DNA from: a bacterium
GTDB lineage: Bacteria; Margulisbacteria; Marinamargulisbacteria; JAHFDA01
Length of the DNA stretch: 36,849 nt
NCBI GenBank assembly: GCA_023249225.1
Contig: JAHFDA010000026.1
Coordinates: forward strand, 1,057-37,905
Direction: 5' to 3'
Shown: positions 7,416-14,353 of the stretch, piece after piece
How positions within the stretch are numbered: the first letter of the stretch is position 1
How the letters are laid out: each line of letters begins with the position of its first letter
Program-made: the position numbers and the translations under genes
Notes under the pieces: generated by a model
Databases searched by the model: none
Told to the model about the DNA's origin: nothing
Seen by the model: the letters and a program-made list of their open reading frames with translations, nothing else

Positions 7416-10220
7416 ATGGCTGGGGACAATCAAAATCCATATCAAAATACCGTCAACCTGCCCAAAACTTCCATTGCCATGCGGGCGGGGCTTGCGCAGC
7501 GCGAACCCGAACTTTTAAAACAATGGTTCGAGTCCAAGCTATATCAAAAAATCCTCGATGCCCATAAAAACGACCCGAAATTCATTTTGCATGACGGCCC
7601 GCCTTACCCCAACGGCGATATTCATATTGGCCATGCGCTCAATAAAATTCTCAAAGACTTTGTGGTGCGTTCCAAAGCCATGGCCGGGTATTACGCGCCT
7701 TACATTCCCGGCTGGGATTGTCATGGGCTGCCGATCGAAACCCAGTTGCTCAAGGAACTGCAAAAAACCGGCGAAGCGGCCAGACGTTCCGACGTGGTCT
7801 GGTTCCGCGAAAAATGTCGTGAATATGCCTTGCGTTATGTTGATATCCAGCGTGAGCAATTCAAGCGCTTGGGAATTTTAGGCCAGTGGGATAAACCTTA
7901 CCTCACTTTAAATTCGGAATACGAATCTAAAATCGTAGAACTGATCGGCGAAATTGCCGACCACGGACTGCTTTACCAAGGGCGCAAGCCGATTCATTGG
8001 TGTACCGAGTGCCAGACTGCACTGGCGGAGGCGGAGATTGAATATGAGGATCATCGGTCGCCGTCTATTTACGTTAAATTTGCCATAGAACCCCTCGCCC
8101 CAAGAGGTGAGGGGTTGGAGGAGAGGGGGTTTCTCCAGCTAGAGGGTCTGTCCTTACTTGTTTGGACCACTACCCCATGGACTTTACCCGCCAACGTGGC
8201 GGTAGCAGTGCATCCCGATTTTAAATATGTGCTTTTTAGGTCGGGCAGTAAACATATGATTGCGCTTGAGGACTTGCTCGAAAAGGTCTCCGCCACTACG
8301 GGTCTTGTGGTTGACGAAAAGATCCGCACATTTAAAGGCCACGAACTCGAAGGTCTTAAGTTACGGCATCCTTTTTTTGATCGCCCTTCCCCAATAGTCT
8401 TGGCCGATTACGTTACCGCCGAAGATGGCACCGGTGCAGTTCACATCGCTCCCGGCCATGGTGCCGAAGACTACCGCGTGGGCCAGCAATACAAGCTGCC
8501 CATGGTGATGCCCGTTGATGATGCCGGAAAAATGGTTTCGCAAACACAAGCGGGCGAAGAAATTTATCTTGGACAAAAAGTTTGGGAAGCAAACAAAACC
8601 ATCACCAAGAAAATGGAAGAACTTGGGACGCTGGTAAAACTTCTGTTTTTAAACCACAGTTATCCACACTGCTGGCGCTGTCATTCTCCGGTGATCTTTC
8701 GGGCAACAAAACAGTGGTTTATTTCTGTAGATAAACCCGTCCGGAATGCCAGTGGGACACTGCGCGAAACTGCATTGAATGCAATTACAAACATAGCTTG
8801 GATCCCCGACTGGGGCCAAAAACGCATCACTGCCATGGTGGGTAACCGGCCAGACTGGTGCATCAGCCGCCAGCGTTCATGGGGTGTGCCGATTCCGGCT
8901 CTGCATTGTGAAGCGTGTGGCGAGGCTTTTGTGTCCGGCGCAGTCAATAAAAAAATTGCCGCCATCTTTGCGGCCGAAGGCTCGGGCAGCTGGTTTAAAC
9001 ACGAAGCTGCTTATTTTGTACCCGACGGATTCAATTGTTCTAAATGCCAGGCCACACAATTTCGCAAAGACAGCAACATCATGGATGTGTGGCTTGAATC
9101 GGGCGCATCACATAACTCGGTACTCACTCTGAACCCTGACCACACCTGGCCGGCAGATATGTACCTCGAAGGCTCGGATCAGCACCGGGGTTGGTTTCAA
9201 AGTTCACTGCTGGCGGCCCTGGCAGCTAAAGGAGCCCCCCCGTACAAATCTGTGCTCACGCACGGTTTTATCGTCGACGACAAAGGCGAAAAAATGTCCA
9301 AATCCAAGGGAAACGTGGTCGATCCTAACAAAGTCATCCAGCAATATGGCGCCGACATTCTGCGTTGGTGGGTGGCGCGTACCAATTTCCGTGACGATGT
9401 CAGCGTGTCCCAGGGTTTAATTCAGCAAGCCATTGATTCCTTTCAAAAAGTGCGCAACACGCTGCGGTTTTTACATTCCAACTTGTTCGATTGGGATTTT
9501 TCCAGGGATGCGGTGCCTTACCAACAGTGGTCGGAACTTGACCGGTGGATTTTGCAGCGTTTTGAAATTTTACGTCAGGAAGCACTCAAAGCTTATTCTG
9601 CCTACGAGTTTCATGTGGTGGCACACAAGATCCAGGAATTTTGCGCCATCGACCTTTCGGCCCAGTATTTTGACATGACCAAAGATTGTCTTTACTGCGA
9701 TGCCCCGGCCAGCGCAAGCCGTCGCAGCGTACAAAATGCCATGGCGCTGATGTTTCAAAATTTGATCCGCCTTTTGGCACCCTTGCTGGTATATTCGATG
9801 GAAGATCTTTCCAAAGTTGGCGGAAGCCTGTTTCCGGACAGTGTACACCTGCAAAACTTTCCGCTCGCCCCCCTGTGTCCTCCAGATACTGCGCTGCTTG
9901 CGCGCATGGACGCTTTGTTGGGGGTACGTGCCCAGGTCAATCTTGCCCTTGAAAAACTACGCAACGAAAAAGTGATTGGTGCCTCGCTGGAAGCTTGTGT
10001 CAAACTTCCAGCTGCGCTGCTGCCAGAGTTTTTAGAACGCGAGCTGGCAAGATATTTTATTGTTAGCCAGGTCGAACGTATGGCTGGTTCTGAAATCTCT
10101 GTGTCCAAAGCCACCGGCGAAAAGTGCCCGCGCTGCTGGCGCTATGATCAGCTTGTAGGAAATTTGTGCCCGCGCTGCGAAAAGGCTATTCAGCTCGCAG
10201 CAACCCCAGCGTTAGATTAA
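7416..10220 (+). CDS. ileS: Isoleucine--tRNA ligase
   Basis: A class I aminoacyl-tRNA synthetase charging tRNA-Ile, 934 residues, the usual bacterial length. Visible motifs are HIGH at 70-73; the editing-domain entry WTTTPWT near 252; KMSKS at 626-630; and a C-terminal zinc site made of two CPRC pairs near residues 906 and 923. The catalytic and editing motifs are intact. The region just before WTTTPWT contains an unusual P/R/G/E-rich stretch (residues ~226-243) encoded by a palindromic repeat at 8091-8137, described separately. The ATG at 7416 has no obvious Shine-Dalgarno but gives the N-terminus expected for the family. A TATAAT at 7352-7357 could be the -10 of its promoter, though the -35 is poor. 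The gene converges with the cytochrome gene, sharing 4 nt at the stops. Confidence 0.97.
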   Translation: MAGDNQNPYQNTVNLPKTSIAMRAGLAQREPELLKQWFESKLYQKILDAHKNDPKFILHDGPPYPNGDIHIGHALNKILKDFVVRSKAMAGYYAPYIPGWDCHGLPIETQLLKELQKTGEAARRSDVVWFREKCREYALRYVDIQREQFKRLGILGQWDKPYLTLNSEYESKIVELIGEIADHGLLYQGRKPIHWCTECQTALAEAEIEYEDHRSPSIYVKFAIEPLAPRGEGLEERGFLQLEGLSLLVWTTTPWTLPANVAVAVHPDFKYVLFRSGSKHMIALEDLLEKVSATTGLVVDEKIRTFKGHELEGLKLRHPFFDRPSPIVLADYVTAEDGTGAVHIAPGHGAEDYRVGQQYKLPMVMPVDDAGKMVSQTQAGEEIYLGQKVWEANKTITKKMEELGTLVKLLFLNHSYPHCWRCHSPVIFRATKQWFISVDKPVRNASGTLRETALNAITNIAWIPDWGQKRITAMVGNRPDWCISRQRSWGVPIPALHCEACGEAFVSGAVNKKIAAIFAAEGSGSWFKHEAAYFVPDGFNCSKCQATQFRKDSNIMDVWLESGASHNSVLTLNPDHTWPADMYLEGSDQHRGWFQSSLLAALAAKGAPPYKSVLTHGFIVDDKGEKMSKSKGNVVDPNKVIQQYGADILRWWVARTNFRDDVSVSQGLIQQAIDSFQKVRNTLRFLHSNLFDWDFSRDAVPYQQWSELDRWILQRFEILRQEALKAYSAYEFHVVAHKIQEFCAIDLSAQYFDMTKDCLYCDAPASASRRSVQNAMALMFQNLIRLLAPLLVYSMEDLSKVGGSLFPDSVHLQNFPLAPLCPPDTALLARMDALLGVRAQVNLALEKLRNEKVIGASLEACVKLPAALLPEFLERELARYFIVSQVERMAGSEISVSKATGEKCPRCWRYDQLVGNLCPRCEKAIQLAATPALD
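8091..8137. repeat. REP-like palindromic element translated in frame within ileS
   Basis: Bases 8091-8099 (CCCCTCGCC) pair with 8106-8114 (GGTGAGGGG) around a 6-nt loop, giving a 9-bp stem with one G-T wobble. A second purine-rich part follows, GGAGGAGAGGGGG and then TTTCTCC, which can also pair internally. The composition differs sharply from surrounding ileS codons and matches a style of intergenic palindrome common in environmental bacteria. The frame is kept, adding roughly 15 residues in a variable loop ahead of the editing-domain WTTTPWT motif. No second copy was seen in the window. Confidence 0.6.
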
Positions 10221-10579
10221 AGTTCCAGTTTTTCCGCGTTGGCATGGCATAGCATGCACTCATTAGAGGCTTTGTTAGACTCGCCGGTATGGCAGCTTAA
10301 ACAATAGGATTCGGCCGGGCGCACGCCTGCATGTGGATCTTGGGTATGACAGTCCACGCAGTTAAGATTTTTTTGTGAATAAGAATGCGTGGAATGAAAA
10401 AAAATGAGTTCGGTTTTTCCACGGGCCTTTTCGCTAAGCTTGTCGTCTTCGAGCATCTGGGCATGGCATTCCAGGCAGGTGGCCGTGGTGCGGCTTTGCC
10501 GACGCGATAGAAAAACACCAAAAACCATGGAAAGGATGGCTAGAAACAAAAATACAAAGATAATATGTGTCTTTTTCAT
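10217..10579 (-). CDS. Small membrane-anchored tetraheme cytochrome c
   Basis: A 120-residue protein with an N-terminal signal anchor (residues 5-24, hydrophobic after MKKTH) and four CxxCH c-type heme sites: C35-H39, C74-H78, C93-H97 and C108-H112. Several other histidines (H62, H65 and H83, for example) could be distal ligands. It is presumably tethered to the inner membrane with its hemes in the periplasm and carries electrons there. The redox partner is not in the window. It resembles small NapC/NrfH- or c7-like carriers in size, but I cannot assign a subfamily. It follows mnmE on the same strand by 24 nt and converges with ileS. No Shine-Dalgarno precedes the ATG. Confidence 0.85.
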   Translation of the reverse strand: MKKTHIIFVFLFLAILSMVFGVFLSRRQSRTTATCLECHAQMLEDDKLSEKARGKTELIFFHSTHSYSQKNLNCVDCHTQDPHAGVRPAESYCLSCHTGESNKASNECMLCHANAEKLEL

Positions 10580-10585
10580 CTTGTG

Positions 10586-10608
10586 AATAAGTTGTGGATT
10601 AACTTATT
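10586..10608. other. AT-rich inverted repeat at the mnmE stop
   Basis: AATAAGTT (10586-10593) and AACTTATT (10601-10608) form a perfect 8-bp stem around a 7-nt loop. The element spans the mnmE stop codon and the short gap before the cytochrome gene. The loop side contains a DnaA-box-like TAATCCACA on the minus strand. It is too AT-rich for a classical terminator. It could tune expression between the two genes or be fortuitous. Confidence 0.35.
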
Positions 10609-11962
10609 TTCCAACACAAAACCTAGAAAATATACTATCTAAAATCGCCTCTGTTACATTTTCTCCAGATATATTGGAAAGTGCCTGTACGGCTGATCTT
10701 AATCCGATTGTCCACAAATCAATCGGGTGGCCTGTGGATAAGTCTCCTTTGAGTACGTTCAAATCGTTAAGGCTTGCTTGAAGGTGTCCTAATTGCCGCT
10801 GATTTAATAAATAAGCGCCTGTGTCTTGAAGATAATTTTTTTGCACCAATTCCACAATACGTGATTTTAATGTCTCCAGGCCACTCGCTGTTTTGGCGCT
10901 GATAAAAATCCCTTCCGAAGCAACCTTTGTTTGGGTACTTACACTTAAATCGAGTTTATTGAACACCAGCAGCCTGGGAATATCGTATTCGTCCACACGT
11001 TGAATCCAGGCGCGGTCTTCGTCCTGAATGCCTTTTGATACATCCACCACATAAAGCACCACGCTTGCGGTTGCCAGCGCCTGTTTGGTTTTTTCAATGC
11101 CCATTTGCTCAACCACATCAGCGGCTTGGCGCAATCCGGCCGTATCAACCAGACTAAGCCTGAACTCATCGATCAAAACATCCGCTTCTACCTGATCGCG
11201 CGTGGTACCCGGCGTTTCAGCAACCAACGCCCGGTGTTCGCCTAACAGTGCATTGAACACAGAGGATTTTCCGGCGTTTGGCTGTCCGGCAATGACGGCG
11301 CGTACCCCCTGCTGTAAATGCAAAACCTTTGATTGGCCCGCCATCAATCCTTTAAGCACAGCACCACATTGATCCACACACTCTAGTAACATTTGACGCA
11401 AACTGTCGGTGGAGTGCTCTTCGGGGTAATCCAGGCTGACTTCAATACGCGCCAGCATTTCCAGCAACCTTGAACGAATATCGCCTAACTCACGTGAAAG
11501 ATAGCCTTGGTGTTGGCGCACGCTACGCCGCAATATCTCTGCGCTGCGCGCTTCGACCATGGCTTGCACACTTTCTGCTTGCAGCAGATCCATTTTACCG
11601 TTTAAAAATGCGCGCCGGGTAAATTCTCCGGGCGCCGCTAAGCGCACGCCTGTATCCTGAAGTTTGCCTAGAATGCTATGCAAAATGACCGGGTTTCCGT
11701 GCAGATGCAACTCAAGCACATCCTCACCGGTATAGCTAAAAGGTGCCTTAAAATAAACCAGTAAACCCTGGTCGAGGATCATGCCATCATGTGGATCCGC
11801 AAATGAAAATCCCAGCATGGTGCGTGGCTGGGCCTTGACCTTTGATAGTAAGGCCTTTGAAACAAAGGGCGCAACGCTGGCCAGGGCCTGGGGCCCTGAA
11901 ATACGGATAATTCCCACGCCCCCCACACCGGGCGCAGTGGCGATCGCCGCAATGGTGCCCAT
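10604..11962 (-). CDS. mnmE: tRNA modification GTPase MnmE (TrmE)
   Basis: The GTPase half of the MnmE-MnmG complex, which installs the cmnm5 group on the wobble uridine of certain tRNAs. The 452-residue length is standard. The N-terminal tetrahydrofolate-binding domain begins MGTIAAIATAPGVGGVGIIR. The helical domain is interrupted by a G domain with Walker A GQPNAGKSS (226-234), DTAGL (273-277) and NKLD. The C-terminus is FCVGK, with the conserved catalytic-region cysteine C449. The ATG at 11962 follows an AAAGG element by 6 nt. The gene is downstream of khpB in the usual order, but mnmG is not adjacent. Confidence 0.97.
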   Translation of the reverse strand: MGTIAAIATAPGVGGVGIIRISGPQALASVAPFVSKALLSKVKAQPRTMLGFSFADPHDGMILDQGLLVYFKAPFSYTGEDVLELHLHGNPVILHSILGKLQDTGVRLAAPGEFTRRAFLNGKMDLLQAESVQAMVEARSAEILRRSVRQHQGYLSRELGDIRSRLLEMLARIEVSLDYPEEHSTDSLRQMLLECVDQCGAVLKGLMAGQSKVLHLQQGVRAVIAGQPNAGKSSVFNALLGEHRALVAETPGTTRDQVEADVLIDEFRLSLVDTAGLRQAADVVEQMGIEKTKQALATASVVLYVVDVSKGIQDEDRAWIQRVDEYDIPRLLVFNKLDLSVSTQTKVASEGIFISAKTASGLETLKSRIVELVQKNYLQDTGAYLLNQRQLGHLQASLNDLNVLKGDLSTGHPIDLWTIGLRSAVQALSNISGENVTEAILDSIFSRFCVGK

Positions 11963-12011
11963 GATAAACCTTTCGAGTTAAAGCAATCCGAAGACGCTTG
12001 TCTGCCCGCGT

Positions 12012-12599
12012 CTAACGATTTCCGTGCGACTCCGAAGAATAAGCGTAAGAGTCGTCTGCGGCTTCGGGGGCATAGTCTCCGGTATCACGAAAACTTTCTT
12101 GCGAACGTACTTTGCCCGGGGCAATCACCACTCGGCGGTCTGCACCCTCACCCACACTATAAGTATGTACGTTTTCTTCATTAGCCAAGGTCATGTGAAT
12201 GATCCGGCGTTCTACGCTATTCATGGGCTTAAGCTGTACCTTGCGCAGCGTTTTTTCGACACGCTCCACTGCAGCGTATGCAGTATCAATCAAAGCTTCT
12301 TCGCGTTTAAGCAAATAGTTATCGGCATCTAGGATCAGCATGGCTTTTTTATCAAAACGTTTGACGACCAGCACGCGCAATATCGTTTGTAAGGCACGCA
12401 GGGTATTGCCTTCTTTGCCAATCAAAAGCCCCAGGTCTTCTCCGCCCACAATCTCCAGTAAAATATGCCCGTCTTCTCTGATGCGCGCTTCTGCCTTGGC
12501 GCCAAAACCCATGCGTTCGATAATAGTCGCAAGCTTTTCGCGGCAAAATTCCATCATTTGCTGTGTTTCTTCCGGCGTTAAACTTTCTTCTCTATCCAT
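12012..12599 (-). CDS. khpB: RNA-binding protein KhpB/Jag (SpoIIIJ-associated), KH and R3H domains
   Basis: A cytoplasmic RNA-binding protein conserved beside yidC in many bacteria. Residues ~40-90 carry a KH domain with the loop GLLIGKEGNTL (57-67). Residues ~125-165 carry an R3H domain with R131 and H135 in RRIIH. The N-terminal Jag-N domain of Firmicutes is absent, so the 195-residue protein is the short form, starting with a short acidic N-terminus. The start is firm: AAGGAGGA precedes the ATG by 6 nt. It sits 30 nt downstream of yidC and ~50 nt upstream of mnmE, in the classic rpmH-to-mnmE order. Confidence 0.93.
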   Translation of the reverse strand: MDREESLTPEETQQMMEFCREKLATIIERMGFGAKAEARIREDGHILLEIVGGEDLGLLIGKEGNTLRALQTILRVLVVKRFDKKAMLILDADNYLLKREEALIDTAYAAVERVEKTLRKVQLKPMNSVERRIIHMTLANEENVHTYSVGEGADRRVVIAPGKVRSQESFRDTGDYAPEAADDSYAYSSESHGNR

Positions 12600-12629
12600 A
12601 TTGTTCCTCCTTGTGCGTTAACAACCGCG

Positions 12630-13310
12630 TTATGCGCGGCCGCTTGGTTGCAGCATAGAAGCAGCCTGTGGCCGCATGGCTAAATATTGCTGTACCGTGC
12701 TTAATAACTGACTTACCGCAAGGTACAGGCATACGCCCGCCGGAAGATTAATGCTGATAAACAGCATAAACACAGGCATATACATCATGATCATTTTTTG
12801 GGAACCTTCGGGTGCCGGTCCAGAAACTCCCAGCTTCTGTGGCAGCCATGTCAGGAGTCCGATGAATACCGGTAGTACATACCACGGATCCTTTCTTGAT
12901 AGATCCATGATCCAAAAAAAAGAAGCGTGTACGCCCTCTGTTCGAACCAGGCTAATAAACTGCTGGTGTGTCAGGGCATAAAAAAGCGCGATCAGCACTG
13001 GCATTTGCACCAACAGCGGTAGGCAGCCGCTTAAAGGGTTGACCTGGTGCCGCTTGTACAGCGCCATCATTTCCTGTTGCATACGCTTGGGATCGCTTTT
13101 GTATTTGTCTTGCAACACCTTGAGCTCGGGTTGCAAGGCCGACATTTTTTTCATGGAGCTGAATTGTTTTTGTGTCAGCGGAAAAAAAACAACTTTAACC
13201 ATGACCGTAAGCAAAATGATGGCCACGGCGTAATTGGCATAAATGTTGTCATACAAAAACTGAAGCAATGGCAGAATAATATGCTGAACTAAAAACGTAA
13301 TCGGGTTCAT
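12630..13310 (-). CDS. yidC: Membrane protein insertase YidC, short form without periplasmic P1 domain
   Basis: It inserts and folds inner-membrane proteins with or without SecYEG. The 226-residue product has about five predicted membrane segments and the conserved cytoplasmic loop (KMSALQPELKVLQDKY, QQEMMALYKRHQVNPLSGCLP), ending with LPAGVCLYLAVSQL. The large periplasmic domain and the N-terminal first helix of proteobacterial YidC (~540 aa) are missing. There is no room for them, because the start codon overlaps the yidD stop as ATGA. The hydrophilic-groove arginine (R366 in E. coli, R73 in B. subtilis SpoIIIJ) aligns with lysine K39 in LTVMVKVVFFPLT, which keeps the positive charge. Confidence 0.93.
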   Translation of the reverse strand: MNPITFLVQHIILPLLQFLYDNIYANYAVAIILLTVMVKVVFFPLTQKQFSSMKKMSALQPELKVLQDKYKSDPKRMQQEMMALYKRHQVNPLSGCLPLLVQMPVLIALFYALTHQQFISLVRTEGVHASFFWIMDLSRKDPWYVLPVFIGLLTWLPQKLGVSGPAPEGSQKMIMMYMPVFMLFISINLPAGVCLYLAVSQLLSTVQQYLAMRPQAASMLQPSGRA

Positions 13311-13591
13311 GCTAATGTCACGCTCGCTGTATCCGGTACCGGATCATATCCGCCAGAGTGGTATGGATGACATTTTAATAAGCGCCGTGCAAAAAAGTAA
13401 GTGCCCTGGCGCAAACCGTACTTTTGGTAGGCCAAAAGTGCATAATCAGAACACGAAGGGTAAAAGCGGCAACGCGGCCCCAGCAAGGGTGAAAACACGC
13501 GCTGATAAAAGCGGATGCCCGTCTTAATGAGGATCTTGGCCAAGTTGCTGGCGTAGTATCTCAAAAACCTGTAACCGTTTTTCATAATCAA
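13307..13591 (-). CDS. yidD: Membrane protein insertion efficiency factor YidD
   Basis: A small membrane-associated protein that assists YidC-dependent insertion. Family signatures are GIRFYQRVFSP, the cysteine motif CRFYPSCSDYA, and a late GGYDPVP. With the ATG at 13591 it is 94 aa and overlaps rnpA by 68 nt. A TTG at 13543 would give a 78-residue protein starting (M)[13 protein letters not shown], closer to the usual YidD N-terminus and length, with a 20-nt overlap. Neither start has a strong Shine-Dalgarno, so the start is uncertain. The stop overlaps the yidC start as ATGA, which suggests translational coupling. Confidence 0.93.
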   Translation of the reverse strand: MIMKNGYRFLRYYASNLAKILIKTGIRFYQRVFSPLLGPRCRFYPSCSDYALLAYQKYGLRQGTYFFARRLLKCHPYHSGGYDPVPDTASVTLA

Positions 13592-13961
13592 GCTCCAATA
13601 ATGTGGCCCGGGGAATAATCACCAGGTCTAACGGCTCTTTCATTTGGCGCCCGTAACTGCGGAACCATTCACGGCATATCCGTTTTAAGCGGTTCCGCCG
13701 GTTGGCCTTGCCCAGCTTGCGAGAAACCACAACACCCAAACGACTGGCTCCGCCCAACGCCGGAAGCCAAACCGCCGTAAAGTAAGCTCCTCGCTGGCGC
13801 TTACCGCTTTTTAAAACTTCAGCGAACTCCTTGGACTTAAGAAGGCGTTGCGACTTTAAAAAGCGGTAAGATTTAGGCGGAAAGCTTGGCTCTGCCTTTG
13901 GCACGACGTCTAGAAAGCACGCGCCTTCCCCCGGGGGAAGACATTCGTTCGCGAAAACCAT
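13524..13961 (-). CDS. rnpA: Ribonuclease P protein component
   Basis: The protein subunit of RNase P, which helps the RNA subunit trim the 5' leader of pre-tRNAs. The family core is clear: [35 protein letters not shown] with the RNR motif, and a late DLVIIPR. Starting at the ATG at 13961 gives 145 aa and an 89-nt out-of-frame overlap with rpmH. A GTG at 13904 gives 126 aa, close to the usual length, and still overlaps by 32 nt. After the rpmH stop there is no ATG, GTG or TTG in this frame before the conserved core, so some overlap is unavoidable. The exact start is unresolved. Confidence 0.93.
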   Translation of the reverse strand: MVFANECLPPGEGACFLDVVPKAEPSFPPKSYRFLKSQRLLKSKEFAEVLKSGKRQRGAYFTAVWLPALGGASRLGVVVSRKLGKANRRNRLKRICREWFRSYGRQMKEPLDLVIIPRATLLELDYEKRLQVFEILRQQLGQDPH

Positions 13962-14007
13962 GGACTTTCTTGCGGGCCCGTGATTTAGGCTGAAAAGTTC
14001 TTTTCAT
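13873..14007 (-). CDS. rpmH: 50S ribosomal protein L34
   Basis: A 44-residue ribosomal protein: it begins [18 protein letters not shown], continues [17 protein letters not shown] and ends AKGRAKLSA. This is a near-perfect match to the bacterial L34 pattern. AAGGAAGG lies 8 nt upstream of the ATG. It is the first gene of the leftward block rpmH-rnpA-yidD-yidC-khpB-mnmE, and its 3' two thirds also encode the N-terminus of RnpA in another frame. A -10-like TATACT lies on the minus strand at 14072-14077, about 65 nt upstream. Confidence 0.97.
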   Translation of the reverse strand: MKRTFQPKSRARKKVHGFRERMSSPGGRRVLSRRRAKGRAKLSA

Positions 14008-14353
14008 AAGCGCATCCTTCCTTCAATCAATTATCCAGTTGTCACTGTCAATACGTTGAAATTCGTAGATCAGTATAACAGAAGGTCTTGGCCGATAAAT
14101 TGCAATTCAGAAATTAACATCCCGGTAGTACACTTTGTCAGCTTTTAAAGGGTTGAGTTTACTTATCCACTAAAAGCATAACGATTTGTGGATTATCTAT
14201 GAAACAGCCGGGGGCCTCTGCACAACAAAATCTTCTGTCTTTAGTTGTTGCAATGCGGAAATTCATAGTTATAAACAGCTTATCCAAAGAATACCTACTC
14301 TGTGTGCGTAACTTGTGTATATCCCAAAATTTCCTGTGTATGGAAGGACAAAA
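14008..14353. other. Non-coding rpmH-dnaA divergent region, possible part of oriC
   Basis: This 346-bp stretch separates the divergent rpmH and dnaA genes. Against the DnaA-box consensus TTATNCACA it has four sites with one mismatch: TTATCCACT at 14163-14171; TGTGGATTA at 14187-14195 (reverse); TTATCCAAA at 14280-14288; and TGTGTATAT at 14314-14322 (reverse). A weaker one, TTATCCAGT, is at 14031-14039. Divergent promoters for both genes should lie here. The rpmH/dnaA gap is a known origin position in many bacteria. Whether initiation occurs here or downstream of dnaA cannot be decided by eye. Confidence 0.55.
14248..14275 (+). promoter_or_regulatory. Candidate dnaA promoter
   Basis: TTGCAA (14248-14253) and TATAAA (14270-14275) are separated by 16 nt, a fair sigma-70-type pair ~80 nt upstream of the dnaA ATG. 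A near-consensus DnaA box (14280-14288) sits immediately downstream of the -10, which would suit autoregulation by DnaA. That regulation is inferred. Confidence 0.35.

Noticed and set aside
8660-8668. Perfect DnaA boxes within ileS, mnmE (10733-10741) and gyrB (19201-19209)
   Set aside because: They are single sites inside conserved coding sequence and not clustered, so probably chance, although DnaA titration sites cannot be excluded.
14315-14353. Upstream GTG start for DnaA
   Set aside because: The ATG at 14354 has a good Shine-Dalgarno and gives the expected domain I start.
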